A stretch of DNA of 64,000 nt. Source: Sceloporus undulatus (lineage: Eukaryota; Chordata; Lepidosauria; Squamata; Phrynosomatidae). Positions 12,401 through 27,489 of this stretch are shown one piece after another; positions within the stretch are counted from its first letter, which is position 1, and the number at the start of each line of letters is the position of its first letter. Location of the stretch: NCBI RefSeq assembly GCF_019175285.1, contig NC_056527.1, forward strand, positions 52,145,387-52,209,386, written 5' to 3'. The notes under the pieces were generated by a model, which did not search any database, had not been told where the DNA came from, and saw only the letters and a list, made by a program, of their open reading frames with translations. The position numbers and the translations under genes were made by a program.

Positions 12401-13413
12401 ATCTATTGCAGCCAGCAAAAACTAAAATGACTGCAGTTAGCCAGAGGACCTCCTCTTCTGCCACTTCCAAGTTATGGAATGGCCTGCCAGAGGAGACCCA
12501 TCATATTATCAATTTTGACATTCTTAGTCCACCATAGATTTCAGGGGTCTATGAATGGAAAGTAAAGTTTTGCAGCTAAGTGCATAATGTTCTGAGAACC
12601 AGAATTAAGAGTGATTCTGTACATATTCTGTACATATTATAAATGAATCAGATGCTTTAAATCAATGTGACTTGTATTTTATTCCCATCTCTCTCCAGTA
12701 AGCATGTATAGGATGGCAGCTGTAAAAAGGATTGTTCACACCTCAAGTCTCCGTAAAGGGTACCTTAACTAAAATTCTAGCAAATGTCAGGTATGCTGAA
12801 CGAGAATCCATTCTTGGATACCCATGACTGATACCATAGAGACAGAAAGCAGAAACAAATGAACAATTGTTCTTAGTACATTTTGTGTCAAACTGTGAGG
12901 GAGCACCTGTATTTGTTTGTTTTTCCCCAAAGCACTCTATTGAACAATCAGTATCATATGACTGTAAATGACTAGTTTAATTATTGGAGAATGCATAGTC
13001 TCAAAATAGATTTCTAAAGGTAACTCTTGTTTCCTCAATCAAGAGAATCATGTAGCTGCTGTACTACATTCAGGAGTCTTGCAATTCTTCTCCTTTGATA
13101 GGCCTCTGAGAAAAAAGACTTTGGATATATCTTTGTAGGACGAGCTGGTCATTTTGACCAAAGTTTGAATTCACCCATCTGTTTACACTAATAACTATGC
13201 AGGTCTTAAAGTGGACATGTTTATGATAGGTTTGCAGCCTAGATTGTGCAAATCTTAAGCAATGAGATGATTGTTTCAGGTAGGCTATAGTTCATTTCTA
13301 GCCATAAGAAGCTTCAAGGCAGTACATAACAACAGAAACACAGTTCTGTTACTATTAAAATAAACCACTATAAAATCAAAGAATACAGTCCACCCTTGTG
13401 GGGGATCCGTTCT

Positions 13414-13446
<33 letters not shown>

Positions 13447-15487
13447 ACGTAAGGCAAATTTCACCTATGTTGGAGTCCCATTTATTAGGAATGGTGGTGT
13501 GCACCTGTGGCGCATGCGCCAGTTTGTCCCTCACCACTCACCATCCGCATAAGCTTGAAGCGGACTGTATAAATGCAGCTATCAGCACAGGAGGCATACA
13601 GTTAAAACTTATTAAATGATTAGCAAAAAAGGAAGAAATCCTAGCTGAACACTAACAACCATCAAAGGAAAGAAAAGTTGGCCCACCCTTGAAAGTGAGT
13701 TCCACAGGTATAAGGTGTTGCTACTGAGAGGGCCTATCTTGTGTTACTTCCAACTGTACCACCATCCTTATGAACAGAACAGGATGACCATATGATGACC
13801 ATATAACTGAAGAGCTGGTTCATCTGAGAAAAGGTGATTCTTCAACTATCCTGATCCAAAGCCATTTAAGGTTTAAGAAGGAACAAACAGCATCTCCCGT
13901 TCTCATGTGGCTGCTTGCCAGGGCTGTCCCTACTATCCCATGTAGTGAGGTGGCTGTCTCAGGCAACAGAGGGCTTTATCACACTAGGGTGCAAATAGGA
14001 TTTAAATGCGAGAAAACCAGGAAATGTCATGTGATAAACATCAGGACAACAAACAAACAATGAAGAAAAGGAAGCAGGTAGAGGCTGCAGCAGTTTGCTT
14101 TTGTCTGAGACTAAGAAGAAGGGAAAGTTTTTATTCCCCCCCTTTCTCCCCACTACTGAGTTAAATCAGTGCAGAATACTTTTGCACCTCTCACTCAGGG
14201 GCTCGACAGATCACCTTGAAAGGGTGGGCTGGAGCTTCTTGTTTTTGCTCCCGAGGGAGACCACAGCAACCAAACCATGCGGCCTCCCTCTGCTGCAAAA
14301 AGAACATGCTGAAAGTGGGTTCTTTGTGTGGTGCGCAGCCACACAATAGTGGAATGGTAGAGGATTAATCAGGATTGGTTCTGCCAAATTGGGACAATGA
14401 GAGGACATAAGTTTATAATGATTGTATTTTTTTTTCTGTCAAGAAATGAGAGTGGTGAACAGGCACCAAAATAATGATTGGCTTAAAGTAGTGTACGCCT
14501 TGCCTTGATTTGGTGGAGGGAGAGGCAAACTAGTTGCTGTTCTACCTCAGGCAGTAAAATGTCTTGGCCCAGCCCTCTTGATTGCCAGTACTGTACCTAT
14601 TTGTTATCCACTCCCCCACCCTGCAGTCAAACACCAATTAATTGCAAGAATATGCCTTAGTAATTTGTCACACCACCAGCAGAAAGTGCAGATTAATTAG
14701 GTGGTATTACTGAATAAATACTGCAGATTAAAGCAATGCTAGCTTCTGATCAGGCAGTTACCTCTGTGGAACAGTGTATGGAATGGCAGTTTACTGTCAT
14801 GCATACATTGCAAATTAACAGAGTATGATACTGAGATAACTGTTGTTGTGTGCCTTCAAAATATTTTCAACTATGGCGATGATCCTAAGGCAACACAATT
14901 CTTGGTTTTCTGGGACTAAGTATGTGTGACTCGTTCAAGCTTACCAGTGGGTTTGCATCAGCAAGCAGGGAATCAAATTCTGGTCTCCAGAGTCATACAC
15001 TCAAATCACACCACCACACTGGGTCTCAAGATATTAGGCAAAAGATCATATTTAAAAAGCAGTTTTTTAATTAGAAGAAGAATGTCTCTTTCCATTTTCA
15101 TTTCATGTTATGTTTGATTTTGTGCACCAATTTAAGAGACTGCAACTTTCTTTGCTTGAAGCAAGGCATTGTACAAATCCTTCTCTCTGAAATTCAATTG
15201 CAATTATTTTTACAGACTTTTAAACCATGGCAAAAGATAAAGTGGAACACATATTTCTATTGGAATAACTGTTGCAATGAAAATTTGCTTTGCAGGAAAA
15301 GAATATTTTTAAAAATCAATTTTATTTTCAGAGCACATTGTTATAATTAAGAAATCAGATACTGTATCAGCAAAGAATACTGTATTTTTAAAATAAAAAA
15401 AATCAATGTTATTATTTTCTTTTGCTTTAATTATTATCATTCACAAACTGTATGTAGCATTTTTACAACCCATACACCAGAGACTAT

Positions 15488-15543
<56 letters not shown>

Positions 15544-18500
15544 GATGATTGGAAGTTTTTTAAAAAGCTGGTATTATAAGACCATAATGATCAATTTTAA
15601 CGAACTGTAACCATGCACATCCTTAATACTTGCATATGACATTTCTGGTAATCATCCTTTTTCACCTTTTGCGGGTTTCCAATGGTTGAAAACCTGAATA
15701 AGCATGAACAAACATTTGCAAATATATCTATTTTCATATACTGTAGTTGTATTTATAATTTGATCCAACAATCACACAGTTAAGGTAGCTCTACTTTTAG
15801 GCCACTAGTACTGTATGTACATTCCTTTCATGTTACTATTTTTAAAATGTTACTAGTCTTAAAATAAAAAATCCCATACAAACCAGCCTTTGATACCATG
15901 AATAAAATTATTATATTACTTTTTGAATATTTGAAGCTTGTCTTTTTTATTTTAAAACTGTAAAATATGTAAGACATCTATAAAGAAGCCTGTACAATAC
16001 CTTAGCAGGCATGTTGAATATTTCCTTGTAGAACATGGTTACAGAAGAAAATGAAAAAACGATGCAGTGCTTTGCGCTAAACCAACTAGTTTTTTTCTTT
16101 TTTCTTTCTTCCTTTTCCCCCCTTTTGGTCCAGCAGAATAAGGTTTTCTGGGCAAATATTTGCAGAGCAAGATAATCTGTAAAAGAAAGGTAATGGGACT
16201 GCTTAGAAAATGCCTTTGTTGAGGGCAGTGAAAACTCACCATACAAGTGATAAATGAGACCAAATTCTTTACATTAGTTACACATATTGGCATTTACATT
16301 TCCTTACAGGTTTGTGTGTGTGATAGCTTCGAAATTTGCTTTGACAGTATTTTTTTTCAATACATGGTACAGTCTTAGAGAGGCCGTTTGGGAGGAGCTG
16401 AAAAACATTTTCAGTGAATAGGGGAAACTTCAGAGAGTTTAAATGGCTCCTTGTTTCTTTGCAGGCACAGAAACAGCAAAACCTAGTAGATAAAATAGTC
16501 AAAATTACAGAATAAATTAGACATATGCCAAGAAATGTTATCCAGGAAGTGTTAAGACCTTAAGAATATCCCTTGCTAAAATTAGTGGAATATAAAATGC
16601 TGAACTTTGAACCCTATCGCATGGGGCTAAAACCCCGGCTTAACTTTCCCGAATTCATTCCTAATTCGAGAGGTGTTATCGCAAAAAAATCACTGCCGAA
16701 TTGTCGCCCGTCTGAGTCCTGTAAGCCGCTTTGACAGCCATTTTTAGAAGTCAGAAGCGGGGGTTTTAACCCCATGCGATAGGGTCCTCAGTCTGGTTTG
16801 GGTTTTTGATGTCTAGAGATGCTAGAACTCAGTTTTTATTTTCACAGCTTTAGGCTTGTTTGGTGTAGAAACTTAATTTTTAAAAAATCAATGTAATTCT
16901 TTTAGTACCTTTTTTTCCAGGATTTGCAGAGAAACTGTAACATTTTGCTGTGAGCTTAATTGTTATACAAATAGGAAAACTGGATGAAGATAGTTGAAAG
17001 AAGAAAGATGTCCCTATTGTGTCTGTAAATACAATATTTTAGAAGTTCCAGTAATCCATTGAAGAGTTAGAGCACTGGGCATGAAGAACATAGACTAGTG
17101 GCCAGCCTGGGTGGGAATAATGGAGAGTACCAGGTTTGGGCCATTTGTCCTCAGATGCTTTTGTCAGTATCACAATCATTCCTCCTGGAATACAGGGAAT
17201 TACCTTATAGTTACACTATTCCATCTAGCCCATTGTATTACTATAGCAAGATAGTGGTGTCAGACAGCAATTCCAGCCACTGATAAATGATTATACAATA
17301 GTTTTTTGTGGTTTTTGCAGGCTATGTGGCCATGTTCTAGAAGGGTTTATTCCTGACACTTTGCCAGCATCTGTGGCTGGCATCTTCATTCTCTGGAGAT
17401 GCTAGCCACAGATGCTGGCGAAATGTCAGGAATAAACTCTTCTAGAACATGGCCACATAGCCCAAAAATCCACAAAAAACTCTGAATGCCGGCCATGAAA
17501 GCCTTCGACTTCAGATTATACAATGTTTTTAAACAGTTTAAATGATGGTACATGCACGTTGTATTTGGGTGCAAATTAACTGCCATTTACAAGATCACTT
17601 CAGTTCAGAAAATCCAAGTAGTAAAACAAAAAAGCTTGATTCAGAAACTAAAGATGTTCACAGCAGCCGTATGTTGTCAGGACTGAGGTAATATCGGTTA
17701 CACAGTATAATAAAAGCACTTAGCAATTATTATTTTTAAAAAGGTTTGCATCCCATTCATCCATAAATCTTTGAAATTTTCTCTTCCCAGAGGTACCCTT
17801 CCTGTCTTTTCTGTGCCAGCCATTTCTCATGAGACTGAGCTGGACTCTCTCAGAGCGATATCCACTCCTCACACATCTGCTTGTTAACTGTCCTCTGAAT
17901 GGTAAACAACCAGCATCATTAATAATACACCATGTCCCATCAACCATTATTTAAAAAATACTACAAGCCAACATTTATAGCTATCAAGCATGGCAGGAAA
18001 TCTGAGGAATTGTGGCCCTGGCAGTAATAGTCATTGTGGTAAAACAATTAGTTCCCTAGAACCTTAGAACTAGAAGGGACCACAACAGGAACCTTTCTCT
18101 TCCCTGTTAGTCTCCTTTTCTCAGGCAAGTCAAATGCTAAGGGAAAAAAACACGAGATGGCCAATGTGGATAATGGAGCACACAAGATATCTGTTCATTA
18201 GCTCTTGCTCCAGTCTCTGTGCTGGACTTGAGATGCTGTGAATGGAGTGAGCTGGGTGTGTCAGGCAAGGCTTCCACAGTGATGACAGCACAGAGACACT
18301 AAGATTCTCTGCCACCCCTCACATTGCACAGGATTTCCTCTATTTTCCTTCTTCTCCATTGTGATAGTAATTTCCAAGTTAATTGCTGTGGAAAAAATGG
18401 AACACAGTATGTTTTAATGTCTACATGAAAGTAACAAAACCATGTACAGTTGGTCCTTATCCACTAATATTTTATCCATGGATTAAAGTATCCATGGACT

Positions 18501-21500
18501 GAAAATATTTAAAAATATATAAATTCCAATAAGCAAATACTGATTTTGCCATTTTATATAAGGGACACCACTTTACTATGCCATTGTGTTGAATGGGACT
18601 TGAGCATCCACGGATTTTGGTATTCATGGGGGGGTCCTGGAACCAAACCCCAGCAGATAGCAAGGGCCCACTGTATAAAGTAGTCCATCACCCCCCAATT
18701 ATTCCATGGATAGAGCACTATCAGTTGGTACAAATTTAGAAGTTACCCAACCAGTTATAAAAGTGATAAGTGGCTGTGTTCATTGACTGGAAAGAGGGGG
18801 CAGGAGACCAGCACCGCAAGAGGGGAATGTTTTTGGTAGGACCAACTCAAATGTCACACAATTGTGTGCTGTCTTTTTGAGTTCTCCATAATTTTTTTCT
18901 CAGTGTGGGTGTCAAACAAAATGGAGGGGGGTGTTAGCATGCTTTTGAACCCCCTCCCCCAAGTCTGCAGTTTGTAACTTATCTTCAAATGGAGTAGAGG
19001 AAGAAAGGTGTAGACACAATTAGATTAGCCTTTGCCAGTTGCTAAGAGACTTCAGGTTGCGTCAAGGGCTCTGGTGACAAAACATAAAAACTGCCTCCCT
19101 TTTATTTTATGTTTCGAAATATGAAGTCCTCTTGTATGGACATAACTGGAATGAAGCTAAGACAAAAATGCATGGTTTGACCTTAGGTCTTGTCAGGTCA
19201 TATGGGAAATTTTAACAGAGGGCTCTCTAACAGAGAAGGCTCACAAAACTATAGTTCCCAGAATCCCCTAATATTGTGTCAGGGCAGTTAACGCTGAGGA
19301 AGTTATGTTGCTTGTAGTTTGTATTATGTATATATTTGTGTATTTTATGTTTGTATGTTATATGTTTTTAATGAATATTTTTTTTAAAAAAAAAAGCTGT
19401 CTCAAACTGGATTTTTTCTGCAGTGTGTTTTGGAACAGTGTCTTTCTTTGCATTATTCAAAAGTACTGTATATTACCTATAAGAGAGACTTGGTTTTATG
19501 TTGAATGTCCTCAGTTGCAAACTATCCAGAGAAGAGTTTGCAGACTTCCTTGATTTCATAAACATAAATGAGTGATAGTTTCAGGTCTCTGACTGAAAAC
19601 ATGATTTTGAAAAGAAATGTGGGACGCAAAAGTTGTAGCAAAATTAAGACTTATATTTTTAAGTGGTCTGCTTGGTGAGAGGACATTAATGCATTTGTTG
19701 TTTTGTGAGACTAATATTTTCTTTGCATCTTCCTGTGAGAAACTGTTGCAGCTGGAATGGTTACAAATTTTGTTTCCAGCAAGTGGTAGGAAAAGCGTTT
19801 CCTATATTCAGACACATGTACAAAATATCAGAGAATAATTCTGGTGCCAGCTATATATAGCTAGTGTAACAGGAAGGTGGAGATCTAAAAACAGCCAAGA
19901 TTGCTAGTGTTAATGAAGCAGCTTTATACAGCATTGTTCTTTTGAAGCCTTTAGAAATGCTTTAAACAAACTGGCCTGTGTAAATAAAGTTCTGCCAAGA
20001 GTCATTCACAGTCCTTGTTAGACATTCCTTAACCCCCCAAAAAGTGCAGGGGGGTAGAAAATGCCACTGAAGTATTGGGCAGGCATTGCACTGAAGTAAA
20101 TAATATAATGGCAGATAACATGTACTGCTTTTCAAAAGTGCCTATCTTAATTACATTTCCTAGGACTGCATTGTTTAACAGTTCCCATTTATAAATAATA
20201 ATGGACATATTTTAGAATCTGAGGATAGGAATGTTTAATGGCATTTCTTATATGGAACTAATGTTTTAAATAGTTCAATATTTTATATTCCTTGTTTTCT
20301 TCCAAAAGCTATACCTGTTGAAATTCCTCCTTTGTATAACTGTTAAAGATACAAGAGCATTGTACTCTTTTACATATGACCACTACATTTTTTGAAAACA
20401 GGATGTGAAAGATTTGAAATGACCAGTCTTCATTGTGTTTACTTGAAAGGAAGTCCAATACATTGGAATTAGTTTATTTATAGTAACTGTCATGATTGTA
20501 TGAAAATAGGTTAAGTCCAATTACAGTATGTACATGGTCCCAGTAAAGTTATCATGAGATTCTCCTGTATTAAATTACTCCAGTTTAGCATCAGTTTGGC
20601 ACTTTTTGCATACTTTGATCACAGTTATGTTATTTAAACTGCATTGTGGTGGTGCCTGAATTAGGCCAGTGAAAAGGCTAAAAATACATCACACTAGGTT
20701 TCAAAGTTCACTAGCTTCTTCATCAGGAAATATCATTTTTTTTAAAAATCATATAAAAGAAGAAAACAGACCATGGTAGTGTTATTGATTTGTATCTGAA
20801 GTATTTGCTTAAAGTGGTCTTTAAGATGGAAATTACTGTACAAATAAGATTTACAAACTACGGGTTGCTCCTTCTTCAAATCACAGTTTCCTAGTTCTGC
20901 TATTTTCCTGTCACAGGAAGCCATAGCTTAACAAACTAGGAAAGCCTCTAACTAGCAATTTCTCTCATCTATAGGTGTATGAAGGAGTGCTTGTTTAAGA
21001 AATCATGATTTATTGGAAAGGGAATAAGTGCTAACCTTCTCATTCCATTTACAGTACATCATGAGTTCTTAAAATGACAGTATTTAATATGAGACATGGC
21101 ATTATACAAATAAGCATTGCTTTTTGTATTTTAAAAAATCATTTCTCTTTTCTTCTCATTGGGTGGTTGTATTATTGTACTCCTACAGTAAGGAGTGGGT
21201 AACAGCTCACTATTCAGAATCATTACTTTGGATCTAGAAAAGCGCCCTGAGAAAACAATCCTTTACCACTGCTGTATTGTCTGCAGAAAGAATACGTTCT
21301 GCTCCATGTGAAACATAATTTGGAGCACATAACAGCCCTTTAAAAATAAGTCCCAAAGGGCTTTACTATTAACATTAACTACCATGATTAAATATTGACA
21401 TGTATTGTTCCACTAGAAAAAAAGAGGTCAGTTCATATATACTGAATGGGGAGGCTTTCTACAGTCAGTCTGCTTACTGTTTCAGATATGTTTGTAGGAT

Positions 21501-24500
21501 ATAACCCTCTGCACTCCATATCAAAAATGAGATGTAACCTGTATGACCTACTGTCAGAAAAGCACCATAGAACTGGATATCTGATGCAAAGCTTGGGCAC
21601 GAATAAAAAAACAAATAGCAATATTTTTTATTATTATTGCAAAGATATACACTTCCCCTCCAGGTACCAAAGCTATGTCTAGCTGTATTTATAAAGGTGA
21701 AATCTAATTTCTGTACTGAGTGACCTCCACTTGTCTAATCCTTTCCTCCTGCCTTCAGAAGATTTTGTGCACTTATTTATTCTGCTTGAGAACTCTTTTG
21801 GACGTACATACTACACTTTCATTTATAAAATAACTGGTTGACATTACATGTTTTATTTTATGTTTCATTCCTTAACTGTGAGGGCCTGTGTTATGGTGAC
21901 ATTTTCTCACAGCTGAGATCCTCCATTAGAACTTAACTCAGCCTGTGCAATTCTACATCCTCCATCTTCTATCATGCCAAAGGAGGGGCTGATGCTTATC
22001 AGTGGGGAAGGGAGGGAAAGAGAAGGTGAATGAGACCATGAAGCAGCAGCATGACTTTGCTGGAGCGTGGGAGAGGGAGAGAAATGAGGCTGTGCTCATA
22101 GGTAGATTGCACCTTCCTTTTTCTTCCCTTAGGAGTCCAGAGCAGCCATGTCTTTTTGGTTTGAATTCCTTCTCCCCCTCCCCTTCATTTCCCACCAATA
22201 AGAAGCAGCAACAGTTTCCCATCTCTGGCCTTGATAGCTGCTCGTGAATTACATTTTGGTATGGAGGGGCTGTTCCCTTGCCCTTCTTTCCAAAACTTCT
22301 CTCCCAAGTAACTATCAAACCCCAGAAACAGGCTGCTGTTACTGCATCTTATTGGTGGGAAATGGAAGTAAGTGACACGTGGCAGCCCACATGTTCCATG
22401 TTATCATTTCATTTTCTGTGTGTTGTGAGATAAAGTATTTAAAATATTTTTTCTAATAAAAGAATCCCTAGTGTGTATGCATGCTATGAGATTTGGCAAC
22501 ACTTGTATTTTGTTTTTGTTCTAAAACCAAAAATACAGATCCTGCCAGGAGAAAATAATGTGCCCACTTGCGGCCTCTCTGCTGTTTGTTGTATTGTATT
22601 GGATGTTTAAGACTTGTTATATGTTTCCAGAACATGAGTTTGAAACTGTGGGTTGTTTGTTCTTATGCTCTGATGAAGAAGAACAAAGACTCAAAGAACA
22701 TGGAAATTTATCACATGAAGGCAGAAACTAGATTAGGTTAACTTGAACAGAAAACAAAAAAAAAACCACAAATGTGGGTTGTTTTTCAGACGACGTTTGG
22801 GTGAAAGAGAAATAACATGAAAATAACCTGAACAGAAAGTCGCCAAAACCCATTCCTTTTTACTTTTGGGAATTTCCAAAAGTAAAAAGAGTGGGTTTTG
22901 GCGACTTTCCATTCGGATTAATGTGGCGTTATTTTTCCTTTACAGAAGCACATCTGAAAAACAACCTGCTTTTTCAGATTTTCTCAGACTTTTAAATCCC
23001 AATTCTGTATGGGATTTAAGCAATTTGCCTCCATGTGATAAACTCCATGGTATGATATGGTGGAAAATAAGAGCCCTAAACATGGAGCCATAGGGAAATA
23101 CTGAAGTTGTTTGGCAGACTCTTTTCAGTGTCTGCTGAAAAACCATCCAGTTACAGCTATGAGCACAATCCATCCAAAGTGAAGCACTTTGGGGTCTGCT
23201 GACTTGAACAGCAGAGAGAAACATAAGCTTTTACTCTCAGGTTGAAATCAGTGGGATGTGGAATAGTTTAACTCTGGGCCATGCCCTGTATATTTTCAGT
23301 GTCTATTGAAGTCTAGAGAATTATTTTGAAAATGCTCAGATTAAGGTGATGAAAAGCAGGAGAACATTTTTGACAGTTGTGTTGAAAGAAGCTTACACAG
23401 TTATGGTTTGTCATGTCTGTAGCAGTGCTGCAGGAGGCGAATAAGCAATCCTGCCAAAATAATCTCTTCTACACAGTTATTAAAGCATCACTGTTGTGGC
23501 TTTATTGATGCCTCTTCATGATTCCTAGGCATGCAGGCTCATTTCTCCTTTGCTAGCCAGTCAGCAGACAAGACTACGCAACAAGAAACCACACAGATTC
23601 TACAAACCACTAAAAAAGAAAAGTTCTTGTAACGTAAGAGACAATCAGGATATTATGACACAGGCTTACATCACTGCAGTAGTTAGTCCACTTTTTCAGC
23701 CTACCAAGCTTCATGAGAATAAAAGCTAATAATGAACCAATTGTTCTAGCATGTGTTTCCTAGATCTCAGTAGTATTAGGACCTCATATATTTTCCTTGG
23801 CTGGCTGGGTGCATGACTTTTGAATCAATTTGCAAGAGACATTTAAACACTGTAGAAATCTGTTTTGCGGCATTATGTCCCTGTATACTAATACAGACCA
23901 AATGTAAAGTTATCAGCCAAGAGCCAGCCTGACCTTTTAAATTCTAATCAAGAAATGTGTAATATTATTTTGGAGTTTGTCAGGCTCGATAAAATACCAC
24001 GTTCAGTTTTCCTGAACCAGCTGAAAATGTCAAACAGCCCTTTAATCCATTATTTCTCAAAGCTGTGACCAAAATAAATGAGATGTGGCTCAAAGCTCAT
24101 GCAGGGAATAGGACAGCTTTCATTGAACATCTTGCTTACAAGAAACAGTTTGTTACCACTGATGGGCACTAGGCAGTATAGCTAGCATCTTAAGCTTGGC
24201 AAGTATTGAACAGTGCACATACTGCTCAGATAAAAGTCTTCTAATGGCTAGTCGGAATAACTCTGAAGAACAATAATGGAAAGTGTCATAGGACATGAGT
24301 AGTGTAGCCTGCTGGCAACATTCAGCACCTGCATTCCAGGGGCTTCAAGGGCTTTCAGGGGCTGCCATATTGAACAGTGTACATACAGATTCCTACCCTA
24401 GCAGTATCTGCACTGTTCAATACTGCAGCCCCTAAAAATCCTTCAGAGTCCTGCAGATTCTCCTGCACCCCACTTTTAAATTTCCTCCCAAGTAATATTA

Positions 24501-27392
24501 CGGTAATGTGATTTGTCTGTCCCTGAAGCACTCCAAAATGCACCCAAAACACACACAGATGTGGAAGTTTCCCCTCATCATAACCAGTCCAACTTTGTTA
24601 CACCACAAAATGGCAAACACAAGTGATGTGATTTCACTTTCTCTTCACTGTGACAAGCTAGTGCAACCTACAGTGGGGTGTAAGGGGGCAAAACTTAGCC
24701 CCTTTTCTCAGTTGTTTGCCCATAGAATATTAGTCCCATGAAAAGTCTTGGTATGTGATTGTCATGACACCCCAAGATTTAACATCTGTAGCTATTTTCT
24801 AGAAGATATTATAATCCAGCAGTTGTTTATAATTGTTGGTAATGTGATCAACATAGATTATTCTAAGCCTTAAATACTTGTACTTCAGAACTGTAGGTTT
24901 GAGAAGTCTAAAACCACAACCACACTTCATCAGTTTGGTGAGTGGGTTAATCACTGTTTCAATATTGGAGATGAAATATTCTTGTGGAACAATGGTGACC
25001 TCCAGTGGTAAAAGAGATTAATGTTTTCTATACCAGTAATATGATTGCATAATGGTAATCTATATGAAAATAAGTTTTCATCTTGACATTTAAGCAAATA
25101 GCAGTTATTGAATGTGCTTTTCATATGAAATACTACATTGTTTTCAATATGCTGGGAAGACAACTTGAAGGAGTAAATAGAATATTAAATTGGATTTGGA
25201 TGAAATAGAAAAACAGATGGAAGACTGAACTGAATTTGTATGAATTTGCTATGTTTTGTTTGCCTGACCTTCTTCTAATGTAGACTTATCCAACTTTGAG
25301 TCCCCAGATGTTCTTGAATGGCTCTTCCACCACACTTTATATTGGACAATATTGTCTGGGGATTTTGAGACTTGCAATCCAACAATATCTTGAAAACTTT
25401 TAGGGCTACTGTTGATGAAGCATGGGTATATATGTGAACCATGGTCCCACCATGCCTATACATTTGTCTATTTTAGAAATCTCTGCAGATTTGAAAGAGA
25501 TGTAAAGTGCATTTGCCTGCTGTTAGCAACCCTGATAAGGTAGGGTTCCCAAATATTTGCTTATTCATCTGAAAGTGCTTGCAACCTCTGTTCAGCTATT
25601 TGCACTGAAAATATAAAAAACAATGAAGCAGTTTAGGTTGCAGGGATGTTGTGGGTGATTCCAGCAGGTGCATTAACATCCACTTTCCAATTTAGCTTTA
25701 CTTGAATTGTAAATGAACACCTTCATAGGGTTTTGGTGAATATAGGATTGAAGAAGTTCCTAAAATGTGAATTATTATGCTTCTATGTATGTGGATTATA
25801 AAATCTGAGATAGAATCATGGAATCCTAGAGTTGGAAGAGAGCCCAAGGGTCATCCAGTCCAATTCCCTTCTGCCAGGGAGAAAGACACAGTCAAAGCAC
25901 CTCCGACAGATGGCCATCCAACCTCTGTGTAAAGATCTCCAAAGAAAGAGACTTCACCGCATTCAAAGGCAGCAACATATCCCATTGTTGTACAGCTCTT
26001 AATTTCAGGACATTATTCCTAATGTGATACAGTATGTGACCTCCACATTTCCACAAACATTATTTTCCAGATACTGAAGTAATAGATAGCCTATAATAAT
26101 GTTACAATAACGGGGTTGGATTATTCCTCATCTTTCTGCAGTATAAAGACATATGTAATTTGATTTTGTTTAAAATCTTGTTAATTTGGAGAAATGGAAT
26201 TGAGAATCATGCTGGTTCAGAAAGAAATAATAATCACTATTGAGATATAAATGTTCCCCAGGATTGTATATAGGGAAGGAAAAGGAGCTTCCCTCTTGCT
26301 AGTAGAAGAACAACTGAGCCAGAAGAGTCTATATTTATCTCAATATAAAGTGTATCTACACTGTAGAAATAATGCATTTTAATACCACTCTAAGTGCTTT
26401 AGTGCCATTTTATGGAATACTGGGATTGGTAATTTTGTGTGTGGTTTTTTACTCCAAAAAAAAAGGGGGGGGGAACCAAGCCTGAATACTCATATTAAAA
26501 ATGTAGAGTCCAGTAGGAACAATGGCTGTTCCTTTTTCTTTTTTGTTTGTCCTCCATCTTAACAATAATTTATTTCTTCTTTCTATATTTGCAGATATTA
26601 GGATTGCTGGTATGGACACTAATTGCTGGAACAGAATACTTCTTGTATCCTGTCTTTGGTTGGGTAATGTTTGTGGCTGTGTTCTACTGGGTTCTTACAC
26701 TCTTCTTCTTAATCATCTATATGACAATGACGTACACTAGGATTCCCCAAGTACCATGGACCACAGTTGTGAGTATATCTGCTTTTGTCCATATTCCAGG
26801 GAGTTTTAAAGTGGGGGAAATAACCTGGTAACAGCAATACTTTGTACATATAGACAACTTCTGTTAGCACACCAAGCTCTCATTTCATTAGGGTGGCATT
26901 GTCTTGGTAAAACACCATAGGCCCCTCTTCTTCAGTTTCCTGCCTTGTGTTCCTGAACCAGTTTCTGAACAAAGTTCGTAAGTCAAAAAGAGCAAAAATA
27001 TATGCCACCGCAACTCTGTGTGAGTATGTGTGTTTGTATGTGTGTGAGGGGGGAGGGATAAAGTGTTTTTAATTGTTATACAGTGGTACCTCGGGATACG
27101 AAATACTCAGGTTACGAAATTTCCGGGATACGAAAAAATCCCATAGGAAATAATTGTTCCAGGTTACGAATGTTTTTTCGGGTTACGAAAAAATTTTTGG
27201 TGCTTTTCGGCGCTATTTCACACGGAATCGCGGCTTTTCCCCATTAGCGCCTATGGCATTTCGGCTTACGAAGGCTTTTCGGGTTACGAAAGCGGCCGCG
27301 GAACGAATTAATTTCGTAACCCGAGGAAGCACTGTATTTTATATTTTACTGTTGTCAACCGCCCGGATTGGTTTGCCATAGGGCGGTATATA

Positions 27393-27489
<97 letters not shown>

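Noticed and set aside
15488-15544. CRISPR-like or regulatory tandem structure
   Set aside because: It is a plain GATA/GACA microsatellite; no direct repeats with unique spacers occur anywhere in the window.
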